Of a stretch of 64,000 nucleotides of DNA, positions 45,703 through 58,500 are shown one piece after another. Position 1 is the first letter of the stretch, and each line of letters starts with the position of its first letter. Both the position numbers and the translations under genes were made by a program. The stretch comes from Psilocybe azurescens (lineage: Eukaryota > Basidiomycota > Agaricomycetes > Agaricales > Agrocybaceae): positions 1-64,000 of the forward strand of contig JAJIRX010000325.1 of NCBI GenBank assembly GCA_023853785.1. The letters are read 5' to 3'. The notes beneath the pieces were generated by a model. The model was not told the DNA's origin. It ran no database searches and was given only the letters and a program-made list of their open reading frames with translations.

Positions 45703-47556
45703 ATGCCGGAAGATGGGGAAATCACTGTTATTGTTCACCAGCTCTTTTCTAAAATTGCGGATGAAGCCAAAAAGCTTGGAACAACACCGCTGGGTAAGCT
45801 GTATACCTCAGTTGCTTAGGCCTATCCTATTCTTACACAATGCTCTCTAGCTTACTTGCAATTATTTTCGCTGATGCTTTACCTTGGGCACAAAGACCAA
45901 GTCTTACTCTAGTATCTCAGTGGACAGGTCTCGATATTCTGAGTCTTTGGAGCCGAAGGACCCAAATTATCTCGCTAATTCTTTCGACATTCAGCGGGCA
46001 TCTAAACAACCATGGGAGTATCTTGTTAATAGGAGATTATCATCTGGGAAATATGTCTGGCTCGTGAGAGGAAAGTGCTTGGCTATTGGGGTGGGATATG
46101 TGCGTCTCTTTCAATTATGATTCCTTTATTATTCTTTGACAGGACTCTGGCGGTTGATCTTGTCTAGCATCTTACAATATTTCACTTAGGCTTAGAGGGA
46201 AAGGTGACGGTCATGTCCCGTGACCACTATAACAAGCTTATTGCACAGGACTGCCCAGGCTCAAATCAGGATAAAGCCAAGGCGGCCAAAATGCGTTCCT
46301 TTGTGACTCCTACCGAATTCATTGAACCAGGATCATCATCAAAAGCAAAGAGAACAATCAATGTATTTGCAGCCATTGTGACGGATACATTTGCTGTTGT
46401 ATTCTCCGACTTTGCAAGACTGATCCGTATGCATGTTATTAGCAAGGATAGTCATTGGACACCAGCTGATCTCGAAGTTGGTTCACCAGTAAGTCAGATG
46501 TTACATTTCCCATTTCCCATTTTTATCTTTATGCATGCAGGAATGGCCTCTCATTTGGACAGTCTTTCCTGATGGTCCAGACTGGACTCTTGAACGTGAT
46601 GCTGCCCTCATTGCTCTTGATGATTGGCGCATTGATGTCTGCAAATATGCAACTGGTTATTCAAAACCTATTGTCGATGTCATTGCGGAAAATAGCACCC
46701 GGGTATTCTCTGGTTTTGGACGCCATTTAGCTAATGATTTTTGCACTTTTCTGGAATTTTTCCAGGTGCACCTTGCTTGTGGATCTGCTCAAATAATCAC
46801 CATTTTGAGAGATTCAAGCAATGTATCTTGAAATACACAGAAATCTGGCGATCTCCCAAGTTTATTCAAAGATGTGGCATGTCAACCAACTCACCCAACC
46901 CTTTTGCTTTTAACACAACCTCTGATCGCAATTATACTCAAAGTTATATATGGGTTTTCAGAAAGGCAGCAGTCAACATGCCTCAAGACCTTTATAATCT
47001 GTATCTGCAAGAGGGATTGTTTGATCCCAATCATACCATTGGTGAGTTATTGCAGTTCATTCACTTTCTTGTTTTATTACTGATATATAACACATTTCTA
47101 GGCAAGCCATATGAATTTAAAGGAGAGCTCTTCAATAAGAAGTTCAAGTGCCGGGTTCCGGTTTACTATCACTCGCACCTCGAGGCATTCACAGTTATCA
47201 AGGCCAAGATCCCAGATGACTGGAAAGATGGCCCTATTGTAAGATCTTCTATTCCACTATTTTTCTGTATTTATATATGCTTGATAGAAACATTTCTCTG
47301 ATCTAACCCGAAGCTGGATATGCAACAACAATAGGACCTGCGCAGTTTTTTGAAGCAAAGCAAAATAAGATAGATCCAGATCATGCCTTGAAGGTTTGCA
47401 TCCGGCCAGGTAGACCAGCCAAGGTAAATCACAAGAACTATATGATTATTATGTATTAATTCATTCATTTAGATTTCATCTGGTGGCCGTGGTAGAAAGC
47501 GTAAGACACCCACCCAAAGATCACTTGAAAACATGAGACCAATCAAGAGGCGATAG
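45703..47556 (+). CDS. Multi-exon gene of unknown function
   Basis: The first exon starts MPEDGEITVIVHQLFSKIAD and ends at GTAAGC (45794); the acceptor is at 45850. Following pieces: YLQLFSLMLYLGHKDQ (frame break near 45900), LEPKDPNYLANSFD and YVWLVRGKCLAIGVGY; VTVMSRDHYNKLIAQD and RTINVFAAIVTDTFAVVFSD; EWPLIWTVFPDGPDWTLERD; SNNHHFERFKQCILKYTEIW; KPYEFKGELFNKKFKCRVPV; PAQFFEAKQNKIDPDHALKV; and a basic tail (SGGRGRKRKTPTQRSL, PIKRR, stop 47554-47556) that could be a nuclear localisation signal. Introns of about 45-65 nt separate most pieces. No known domain is recognised. Downstream it borders directly on the CpG-free island. Confidence 0.5.
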
Positions 47557-47879
47557 ACATCCGCAGGAGATCCTGAAGAGAATTCCAACAAGGAGAACAA
47601 ACACAATCTTGTTATAGATGTAGTTGTAAATAATAAATGGAAAGGAAAAGAATTTACATATTTGAAAGTGATGGAATAGCTAAGACAGAAGTGAATAAAG
47701 ATAAGAGGATTTACTACAAGTGTGAATATTGGATATATCCTAACACATACACAAGTAGCTTTAGCAAGAATGGCATACTTGGGATATAGCTTTGAGGGAC
47801 TTTTAAGAGGGGATGTGGTAATGCAGTGTTTGAATGGGCACATTCTCAGGGCTCCAATGCTTTGATCTCAAGCCCCCAT

Positions 47880-48480
47880 ACCCAATCTTTGAGGATTTAT
47901 TGCATTCATCCAATTTCACCCAAGCTATTGAAACTTGTTGGATAGATTTCTAATATATTAAAAGCATCCAACAAAACTATTGGCCATGATATTATAATCC
48001 AGACTATGAGGGAATATGAAGAGCCAATTATTCAGTTTGATATTCTCACAACCTTGAGACTTGATCACAATGCCTCAAGACAGAACTTTCAACAATTATT
48101 GCATTCACTCACTGCTGCTAACCTCTATGAAATTTGGTTAAGGACTTTCTAATACATTTTAATATCCTAACAAAACCACTAGCCACAATATTATAGCCAA
48201 TATTACAAGAGGAATGTGAAAGCCAAGGTCCAACATCTGATGTTTTGATCACATCTCAAGGCAAGAATTAGAACAATTATTGCATTCACTTATTCCTGTC
48301 AATCTCTCTAAAATTTATGGAAAAGTTTTCAAACACATACTGAGGCCTCAATAAAATCATTAGCCATAATATTATTGCCCAGATTATAAGTAAAAGAGTC
48401 AATACTCAAAGTCACTATTCTCATGACCTCTTTGTCACAATGTCTCTCCACAAAGCTTATAACAATTATTAAATGGGTCA
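47880..48480 (+). repeat. Degenerate tandem repeat, ~181-199 bp unit
   Basis: Two anchors recur in step. TTATTGCATTCA is at about 47897, 48097 and 48279, with a weaker copy near 48463. AGCCA(T/C)(A/G)ATATTAT is at about 47983, 48181 and 48362. Spacing is 199 then 181 bp. Similarity between units is moderate. Confidence 0.65.
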
Positions 48481-49080
48481 CCAGATAACTTATGTGTTCA
48501 ATGACACAGAGTAACTGATTCCATAAACCATGTTAATTTCTTGGGCCAAGAAATGAAAGTACATATTGCAAAAAGTAGGAATGATGTTGTTCTCATGTTC
48601 CCCAGCCCAATTTTCTGGCACATTGATGGCAATCACAAGCTCATAAATTGGTGTATTGTCATTCATGATGTTCTCACCTAATGGTATGTTTGTACCTTGG
48701 ATGCTCATATGGATAATAAGAATGAGTGGAGAATGATGTGATTGATATTTCAGTTAATCATTACATTATATACCATATCACCCATTGCAATAATGACAGA
48801 GCCTGGCCTTCTGTCATAGATGATAACTCTGGGATCCAGGAAATTCAAGCACCCACTGCAGCAGAGACCTCTGCTACTACTAGTATTGAAGAAGTCAATG
48901 ATGTGTTGAGCAATTCTTTTAATTTCAATAGTGAAGAAAACCCATGGTGTGAGTAACTGACACTTCAGTCTGGCAGTCTGGCCATTCTTTTTTGGCAATT
49001 CCAATCTCCTGAAATCACATATAACTCCATTACCACACAGTTAATAGCATAGCATATACATTTATTAGCACCATCTCTAT

Positions 49081-49310
49081 GGCTGTCCATGTGGGTAAAT
49101 ATACCACATAAACATTATTGGCTATTTCCTTGTGCCATTAAACATTTCATTGTGCAGAAATATATTTTGACCTTGCATAGTTATTTTTATGTTTCTGCAG
49201 ATATTGTAATTATGGCAGTCCATGTGGGTAAATATTCTCCATAAACATTTCATTGAGCAGAAATATATTTTGACCTTGTGCAGTTATTTTTGGTGTTCAT
49301 GCAGATATCT
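49081..49310 (+). repeat. Direct repeat pair, offset 133 bp
   Basis: GTCCATGTGGGTAAATAT, ACATTTCATTG and GCAGAAATATATTTTGACC occur at 49085-49175 and again at 49218-49276. The first copy carries about 35 bp more in the middle. Confidence 0.7.
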
Positions 49311-49712
49311 TAAATGATTTTTAGCTGACTGGAAATATGTTTGAGTGTGAGGAAACATTCTTTAATATGCCCAGAAAAATGTTCACACCCCTGAATTTAT
49401 TTTAACTTGAAATTTGGCATGTGCAGATATTTAAAGCCTCCTAAACATTATTGTACAAGTTGTGCACATTTTCTTGAATTTGTGTCAATAACAGTCAGCT
49501 GCAATGCTGTCATTATGTCAATGTATCATGTCTGGAAAGTCAGCAGCACATTTGGATTTGAAACTCTACTTGAGAAAACAGCCTAATTGACAGTTTATAG
49601 CCTGCCTACAAGTCAAGGCATGAATGTCTGAAGTATAAATATGATTGAATAATTCTATTACTGAACCAAAGTATATGAAAGTGTTAAAAAATTGAGCCCT
49701 TTTTGCTGAAGA

Positions 49713-52700
49713 CGGCTAGGGCACATACAATAGGCTGCCCAACTTGTATGGTGGCTGTGATAAAAACGCAACACCATTCACAAATGGTGCCTATTGTAGA
49801 TAGTAATGTGTCAGTATTGAGTGAGCATGCATTTTTGTCTGTAGGTATTACTATCAGCAAGTGGTGTAGCTGGCTGAGAGGTGACATTGTGAAGGTGCTT
49901 CAATGTATCAAACTCTTGTATTGCAATGATCTTATATTTTGAAAGGTCATAATGGCAGTTGAAGAGGAGCACAAGCTTGAAAAAGAACCTTTACTCAATG
50001 ATAATAGTGCTGAGGAGCTCAATGTGGACAAAGAATTTTTATGGGACCTGTTAATTATTGATGACAACAACAACAATGAAGCAAATGAATCATTGTAAAT
50101 TAGCTGAGAGACCTGTTTTTATAATTATTGCATTCACTCAGGTTTAGCTACATGCAAATAAAGTATCAGGAATCGTTGCATACCATCCTACCTTCCATTT
50201 AAAACCTGGTTTGCCTAAATCCATCCAGCCAATGCCTTGGAACATGCGGAATAAGTGTGGCTTTCTACCCAACTCAAAATTCCCACGGGCTGCTGCTTAG
50301 GCCTAATCTGTGTCCAAGCTGGCCTAGGCCTGCTGGTGCAGCTCAGGTTTCAATTTCTTGATAATTATTAGGATTTGTCTGCAAAGGTATATAACAGTAT
50401 CTACTTCATCAGTTTCATTCTCTTGCTCATATATTTCAATTCACAGTGAAATGGAAGAACATATACTATGTATCTAAGCTAATGGTGAGCATATTACTAT
50501 TTCTCATTTTTTGATTTATGTATCTGACTATCTCAATTGCAAAGTGTGGTAGCAATTATGTTGATTTTACTTAGGAGCCCCCTCTCAATACTATTGTTGA
50601 TTCCCTGTACTTGTGCGTGCATAAGCGCTCATTTGCAAGGGTTGTCGCTTTTTGGCACAGCCACTAAGGGTAGTTGATGAAATGTTGTCAAGTAAGGTGT
50701 GCTCATTTTTGTTTGTATTCATACACTGTGCTATTTTAAAAATTTTAATGTTGCTTCTGTTTGTATTAGACATCTAAGCCTCGAAATACAGATAATACTT
50801 AAGTAGTCGAGTTGATCCCTTTCAGGTATTTACCACACTCAGCACACAACTGCTGGGCTGATTAGCCCTCAAATGTACGTTAATCACAGTTGTATTATCT
50901 CTCTAAAATTGAAATCACATGTATTATACATAAGAAGTATTGCACTAACATGAGTCTGGTAAGCACTGACTTTGCACTGATGTGCACTGATGGCATGGAC
51001 ATGGCACAGACATTTTTCTGTGCCCAGCTAGAGTGTTTATGAGCCATAGTGGCTTCATCAGATATGATGGGCTCAATTTATCTTCATATTCATGCACTGT
51101 ACTATTATCAGAGTGGTATACTTAGGCTAGATTTTTAGACATCCATGCCTAGACTAGGAGGCAAGCTCTAAGTCGTTGAGTGGCCAATTTTGGAGCTTTC
51201 TCATGCTCAGCGTATCACTGCTTATGGGGCTCCCGGAAAGACCCCAGATGGATGTCACCATCTTTTCTTTGTCCAGTTCTTTTATTCAGTGTTATATGAC
51301 AGTTCTAATCTTTTTCTGATGTGGAGGAATGGCCAGAGATTACATTGGAATCACTTATCATGTGGGTGTATGAAATGGGAGATGTTCTGAATCAGGCCAG
51401 GACCCTACCTTGTGCCTGATCGAAAAGTACTAATTGATCTATGACTCTCTACTACAGTTTGTGCGCTGATTTAGCATGCATTAATCAAGGTGGTCAGAAT
51501 ATTCCATCGCCTTCCTCATTATCCGACGGAGTAATTGTAAGTAAATGTCTTTGGACAAAATGCTTCAAAGCATTATTTGTCCTTCCCAGCTAAGCTTTAA
51601 TGCATTGTAACCATGTAATTACAATTTTAAGTCTCTTGAAAGTACACATGTTTAAATATTAAAGAGCTTCACCTGATGAGATCCATGCAAGTCCAGGCAG
51701 GTCTGTGAAACAGGTGCACAGATGTGGTACAGACCCCACCGCCTTTTCTCTTTGCCCTCGTATGACCAATTCTGATGAAAAACAGATGTCGCTGCGCAAG
51801 GTCATCTGCATAAGCGCCTTCTGGACATCCACTTGACACTCTTGATCTGTTTAGTCTCTTTTAGTCTCCCATATGGAGAAAATTAATTCCTTAATCTGAC
51901 ATACCACAGATTGAGTAACCAGTGCCCACCTCCTGGTTTGCATCCCCATGGAAACTTTAGAAGGCTTACTAGACACACCGTGGCTTGGGCAACGCGCAGT
52001 CACATCCGCTTCTTGCTGCATTTTGTTGCCCCTGTTGATATCAACCCGGATATGCTCCTTCAATCACACAGTTTTCTCCATATATTATGCAAAGTCCACC
52101 AACCTTCATATTAGTGAACCCCTTGCTCATTAATATCTTCGTCCCTTGTTTTATAGTCTTACCAGCAATCACGAAGCACCCTCAAGCGCCAAATTATGGA
52201 GACAAGGTATGACTATATCTTTGGATAATGAACCCTGTCGAGATCCAGCGGTCTTATTTGCACCAAATAAAAGAGCCAAGGCCAAGGCCAAGACCAAAGA
52301 AAAGACTACAACCCCAGTGAGCTGCATATAGATATTCAGAAGAGCAAAGCTGCTCAATTTGGCCTAGAAATTCTCGTCAATTTTCCAGACTAGTGTGCAT
52401 GCGGCTCACCGTCCAAGTTGATGGCACACGTCCAAGACTGCGAGTTTCGAAGTGCTCAGTCACACGATTCACAGTACATGCAGTCTACCTGGACAGTAGA
52501 TGCAAAGATACAATTTGCAGTGCACAGGCATGCGATTCCGAGTGCATGCAGTGATTTTGTAACGGATTTATTCAATTTTTTTGACTTTGACTTTATTTTT
52601 GCCGAATTCTCCCTAAACATCTGGAGCCGAGATTACGCTAGCTGCCTTCTCACTAATCACTCGAGGTAATGTCATATTTAAGGGTCTAACCGAGTTCAAA

Positions 52701-53668
52701 CATTTTAGGTTTTAGTTCTTGCTTGAGTTTAGGTAACAGTTCTGATACTTTGTTTACGTCCAATCTGCACTAAATAGGTCCATTTTCCCATCGGTAAAAC
52801 ATAATTTGGGCCGCAGCCGATTTGGCAGCTGTCAGAGAAAGCGGCGACTAAGTGAACCGCAACTTAAGAAAGTAATCATCCTGACGAAGCGTGCGACTGC
52901 CAGTGGAGATGGGGCTGATACGAGATAGAAAGAAATCAGAAAATCAACCTGACCAACATGATCAATAAAGAAGTTTGTGTGCGTGATTGAATCAGGAAAA
53001 TCATGGATCAAGGTTCAAAATGACCTGGGAAGCTCCACCAAAGCTTGTCCGCTTTTGCGGCTTTCAGGGCCCAAAAATCGAAAAAGCTTTGTCCGTCTTT
53101 GGCGGATTTGAGCAGAAATTCCAAGGGATTTTGAGAATATTCAAGGAGATGATTCGAATTTTCCAAGCTTTAATCGGCGGAGAGGTTAAACCGGTCCCTG
53201 CCTGGACCGCCTGCCCCTCAACATGAATGTATAAAAAATTAGGGTACATGAGCGAATAAAGATTTTGATCTCTGTGATGTGGTTGATGGCCGTTGATAAG
53301 ACACCTTTTCTCTTCCTCATTCGGTTTCCTTCAATGTACTTCGTATAAAGAACACAATTTAAAATTTTGAAGAATAAGAAAGGAGCAAGGTCCAGGGGAG
53401 AGGCCGACCATAACAATAACAGACCAAGAGGGATAGTACGATATGTTCGACCACGAAATGGTGAAATAACGAATAGTTATTTCTTCGTCGCCTGGGTTTA
53501 GGTATTAAGTAATTCAAGAATGCGAGATGATGTCGGTGCCATGTACTGCATACCGTCGGAATAATAATGCTAGATGCAGATGCGAAGACTATTCGAAGGT
53601 TGGCAGAGATATGATGCAATGAAATGTACTAAAGGAGTGGAAAAGTGCCAAAGAGTAGGAACATCCAA
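49713..53668. other. AT-rich to mixed stretch without a confident gene
   Basis: Short ORFs only: plus 49703-49942, plus about 49950-50098 (acidic, Asn-rich end), plus 51190-51390, plus 52146-52331 (Lys/Ala-rich end), plus 52987-53226. None has a recognised domain. Composition shifts to normal CpG content from about 52 kb. Two stretches, 50640-50800 and 51050-51180, share words (CATTCATGCACTGT-type, TAGACATC) and may be related repeats. Confidence 0.3.
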
Positions 53669-55169
53669 TTACTGAGATATCCTCGTCGGCGCAAACAAGA
53701 ACAGTCGCTTCCTCTCTTCATACACCTCAACCTCAACCTCAACCTCCTTCTCCTCCCCATCGACCACTATTTTCTCTGTCTTCTTCACCTTTTTGGGCTG
53801 AAAGGGCATCATATCGTAAGTCTTCACATTGTCATACGACCAAGGGCGTGCTGTTAACTGATAAATGAAAATTGACAAGGTAAGTAAGGTAAGGGAAGAC
53901 ACACTGTTCTCAACAAGCAGCTTGGGACGGAACATGGCGCTATCACACTGTTCTGTGCCCTCGTAATTGTCGCAAGTGAGTGATAGTGGGCTATGCACTC
54001 TGGGGGCAGCGAGCTCGCGGACATACTAGACCCACTCCACGCACTCAGCGAGGCACTTGAGATGCTTCTGCTCATTTTAAGCTTGACACCTGGCACAATG
54101 GGCTTTCCCTTTGCATCTGGATGCACAAGGTGTTGCTCGTGGCTTGGGGACCGAAGGGGTATTGAGTGCGAGGAGACAGAAGAGGGAGTGGTGGTGGCCT
54201 TAGCGGGAGAGGTGCTGCGTGTGTGGAAGGCCATCGCAGCGAGTGGAGCGGCGGACAAAGTTCTCTGAGAATTTGGCCATCATTATGTTGGAGGAAGTGG
54301 AGACGACGATGGGTGCGGGTGTGAGACTGAGAGAGTACGGGGGAGGCTGGCTTGGGTGCGGCGGCGTGGCGGAATGCGACAGAATTATTGGTTGGGAGCA
54401 CGGAGGAAAGTTCAGCGCGGCGCTGCTGGAAGGGATCCTGGATGGAGTTTTTAGGTTTACCAGTGCTGTAGACGGCGGATCGCCAGGCATGTGAGCCGTC
54501 CGTCCAGCCTGGGATAGGCTAGTGCGGCTTCGCCGAGTGGGGGCGGTACTTATCTGTGTGTGGCTTAGCAGGCGGCGGACACAGGGAGGTAATGAGGCGG
54601 CCAGCCATCATGATGCCGCTATTGTACTCGAGCAGCGGGGGGCGGAAACGGTCTCGTTGCCAAGGGTGGGCATGGGTGGAGGGAGCGGGGGAAGTTGTAC
54701 ATGATGACGAGCTTGTCAAGGGAGGACATGGGTGGCGACAGGCTGGATTGGGATTGGGAAGAGATGGATGAGAGATCGCTCCCTGTTTCGCTGGAGGGAG
54801 TATAGAGGATGGATGGCTCAGAGACTATCTTTTCGCGGGGCGGGGTCATGGGGGCCTTTCTGTGGTTCTTGATGAGATCGGCAATTTGGCACTCGTCGGA
54901 GCAGTAGAGCGGGATGGGGCACTGGTCGATGATGAGTCTCTGCTTCATAAAGACAGTAGGTGAGGGTGGCTTGACTTTTCCGTTGTAGCGCAGTCTGCCT
55001 GTACCATTTACGAGTCTGCCTGTCCTGCCCTTTGTCTTCTTGGGGGGAGGGGGGGTGGGGGTGGGGGTGGAGTTGAGTTGTTGTTTGTGGTGACTGGAAT
55101 GTGGATTGTATAACGTTTAGGCTCTATCCGTCTGTCGCAAGCGGGACACCAAGCGGCATCGAAATCCAT
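53669..55169 (-). CDS. Ecl1-family (life-span regulatory factor type) zinc-binding protein
   Basis: The start MDFDAAWCPACDRRIEPKRY (55169) gives the C-x2-C half of the zinc site. After a Pro/Thr-rich linker and a frame change in a C/G run, LVNGTGRLRYNGKVKPP and then QRLIIDQCPIPLYCSDECQI (about 54940-54880) give the second half (C-x3-C). Ser/Pro-rich middle parts follow in several frames (54490-54000). The C-terminus reads ARPWSYDNVKTYDMM, then VVDGEEKEVEVEVEVYEERK and RLFLF, with stop at 53669-53671. In yeasts Ecl1-type proteins extend chronological life span; the basidiomycete proteins are longer. An acceptor (CCTCGCAG) just before the ATG suggests a 5'-UTR intron. Frame breaks fall in homopolymers and may be sequencing errors. 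Confidence 0.6.
55040..55078 (+). other. G-run tract with G-quadruplex potential
   Basis: Six or more runs of four to seven G, separated by single A or T, lie on the plus strand, the template strand of the Ecl1-like gene, encoding its poly-Pro stretch. Such tracts can form G4 structures and are prone to length errors. Confidence 0.6.
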
Positions 55170-55517
55170 GTTTGCCAATTGGTCTGCGAGGAAAGGAAAG
55201 GAAGAGGATTGTTGAGTGGGCGTTCGTTGTAAACGGACAACAACCCAGATCCCAGATCCACATCGGGACTTACCTCCAATATGCGCCACATTCAATCCCA
55301 CAACCCATGAAGCCCTCAACTGGTAATTTTCGACCCAGGCACCCCATCTACCGTTTGCAAGAAGGACCTCCGATCAGCTCTTAATTCCTTTTACTTGTAA
55401 TCTCTTTTAAATATTTTTATTAGGTGTATCCATAACTACGAATAGATAAATACAAATTGAACTGAACACCGACATGGGACTATTTATAGTATTATACAGC
55501 TCTCCCGTTACCTTTGC

Positions 55518-58500
55518 TCATGAATGAAGGTTTAACTTGCTGAAGGTTCTTAGCGAACGTACTTCAAGCCTTTCTACATATTGTTCTTCATCATCCATTG
55601 TAATTGGGCGCGATATTCTTCTGCGTTTCAGAGCATCCCTTGCGGATGATTTAGTTGGAGGCTAATTAGTAATGGGGTTAATAAGGGGTAAGGGTTTTTA
55701 TGGAAGACGTTAGACTTACGATTTCATTTTGGTAAGAAGTATCATCCGTGTCACAACCCCAAGCGGGTAGGTCATAGGATCCTTGTGGCATCTTGCTAGA
55801 CATGGGAAGATCCAAGCGATGATTGGATGTAGACAAAGAGGATTGTGTTGAAGAATTGGACCTCTTGCTCTGGATGTCACTGAAGTGGAAATAATCATCG
55901 TCTTCATCAAGGTCCACCTCCGTTGCTGGCCCAGCACGCTTCTGGAGAAATGTATTCACCACGGACTGACTTATGGGCTTACGTGGAATTAGAACGGATG
56001 GTGCAGCTTTGCTGGACTTCTGTGGGAATATTTTAGGTGTCTCGATACCAGAAGGCGTCCTACCCGCCTGTGGCACTGTGGCTGCATCTCGCTTGTTGTG
56101 GGTGGAGGGCATCATCCTGCCTGCCGAGCGGAAAGATTTTGGCTCTGGGCTGGCCAAATGGAATATGGGAACTGATGGTGAGGATGGTTTAGTCGCTTCT
56201 ATGGAGCTCGCGTGAGTGTTGATGTCTTGTGCAGCAGTCTGAGACAGGGAGATCGATGCTAGAGCCAATGGGTTGTTAGTCACCTGACGATGTGCATTGA
56301 AGCTGCAGGGATACTCACCGGCCATCCCGGATGGTGGGTGCAACTGTTGCGCCATTGTGGGGACGGAGTCACTAGGGAAAGTGTCTGACCCCCTCTAGCG
56401 CTATGTCAACATCTTGCTTATTGTGAGTAGAGGGACAGGGCACCATCCTGGCCGGCGAGTGGAATGATTCAAGGTTTTGGGTTCTTGTGCTGTCCGCATG
56501 TCCATCTTGCATTTCGATGTCGGCAGTAGGGCTTGTCACATTTAATGGAGAAGCTAATGGTGAGAGTATTTGGTTTCCTTCGATGGAGCTCTTGTGAGTG
56601 TTGATGTCTTGTACAACCGTCTGGGACAGGCGGCGTGACGTTGGGGCCATTGGGATTTGTCTCACATATTGTTGGTTGTGGGATGGCGCAGCTACTCCCA
56701 TAGTGGTGATGCCAGCCTCGGCCGCTACATGGGAGAGTACGGGCTGTTCATTTCCTGGGGAATCAGTGTGTACTCCACTCGTTTCGACATCGATGGAAAA
56801 GGTTGCTTCACTTTGTGCCTTGTTGCCGGGTTTTATGTGACTGTTGTTCATCGGAGCAGAAACAAGTGGGCCGACATCCTTGAGGAGGGTAGTAATAGAA
56901 GATGTTGTTGATATCCTCATTGTGCCGGTGGCTGCTTTCTCTGGTGTCTGGGAAGGCTTGTCGTCTGAGTCAAGCACAACAACCTTCGATTGAACGCGTG
57001 ACTGGTGTATCTTGGGCAGCTTGCTGGCCACTGACGCAGCATCATCTTTTCTCTTGGTACCAGAGCGACGCTTCTTGGCAGGCCTGGCTGAAGTATTGCT
57101 GGTGGACGAGGGCTGTGTCTGCTTTCTTTTTCGGCCTTTGCTTTTGAATAGCTCAGGTAAATCGTTGGGATCACATTCGATTTCATCGTCATTTTTATCG
57201 GATCTAATTTCTTCCCCATTCAATACCTTTTCGAGGTCTGTAAACGCACTAATATGAGTCGATGAAGATTGAAGACCAAAACACGCACAAGGATCCATCT
57301 CTTTACCCCACAGACTATGTTCCATTCTCAATTTTGACTTCGCGTGCTGCATCATAAGGCCATCTGTTGTGTTGATGGCAGTAAGATACACAATGCGAAC
57401 TTGCTTAGTCTGTCCCCTTCTCCAAATGCGTCCGTTAATTTGTTCCTGTTGAACGGCGCTCCATATCATGTCCTTAAAAATACGTCGGTAAATAACATGA
57501 TATACATAAAGCCATGAACTCACAAAGTGTATCATCACATCCGCTTGTGGAAAGTTGAGCCCAGTGGATCCAACGTTGCTGAAGAGAAGAACGCTGGGGG
57601 ACCCGGGGTTTGTGGTACTCTTAAAACTATCAAGCAACATTGTACGCCTGTCAGCTGCAACTGCTCCAGTTATAACAACGTGATCTATTCCGTTCAACGT
57701 CAGAGCCTTTATATAATATGAGTTAAAATTTATATGATCGACAAAATAGAAGATAACTCACTGATGCAATTCGTTGGGACATCATTGCAAAGGAAAAGTA
57801 GACGGCGATCTTGCGAGTCTGTGGTGCCGTCTGTCCATCTGGGACAGCAGGAGACGGGGATAAACTATCTCACCCGGTATTGCATGCGGATCATCGAGGT
57901 TTTGGTCTCCTCTTCATTTTCATTATCAACAAAGAAGCGGTTGTCGCCGGTAGACAGTGTAGAATGACAGTCATCCTGGGAGGACTGGCGCACTCTTCCA
58001 GTTTGACGTAGGGGCTAGAGATGTCATCGTGGCTGAGGTAATGTGACAAGACTTTGACAAGTACGTCGAGTTTGGCGCCTTTCTTCGCTGTATTCATCAA
58101 GAGATATAAATGGAGTATATTCGCTGGTCACTGCTCCAGCGTCGTCAGAAGTGGACTTCACGATCTGTGTTGAAGGTAAGGCCAATTGGACGCGATACGC
58201 GGTCATAAAACCCTGGACGATGAAGACATCAGAACGACTGCTTCTAAAAAGAAACAAATAACACTGACCTCCCATCTGCAATCGGCGATGCTGTTTGTGG
58301 TCTGGCTCAGGTCCGCGAGAATGACATTCAGTATTTTATACTCCCACGGCTCGAGGTTGAAGAACAGGTGGACGTTCAATTTTTTAGCAATGTTGTGATC
58401 GGCTTACCGTCCGGACGCGAGAGACGAATGGGTGCGGCGGATGATACGGTCTGAGAGCACTGTCTGCAGCTGTTTGACGGAGCTATAATTTGCAGCCTTC

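Larger units (their letters stand above)
47564..49712. other. CpG-free AT-rich island (2,149 bp)
   Basis: No CG dinucleotide was found when reading every line of this interval; flanking CpGs are at 47562 and 49713. TpG and CpA are common. The pattern fits long-term deamination of methylated CpG. The island contains the tandem repeats described below and short ORFs (minus 48490-48708, plus 48726-48956) that resemble decayed protein sequence. Confidence 0.85.

Noticed and set aside
47880..48480. CRISPR-like array
   Set aside because: Units are long and degenerate, spacers are not unique short sequences, and the window is eukaryotic.
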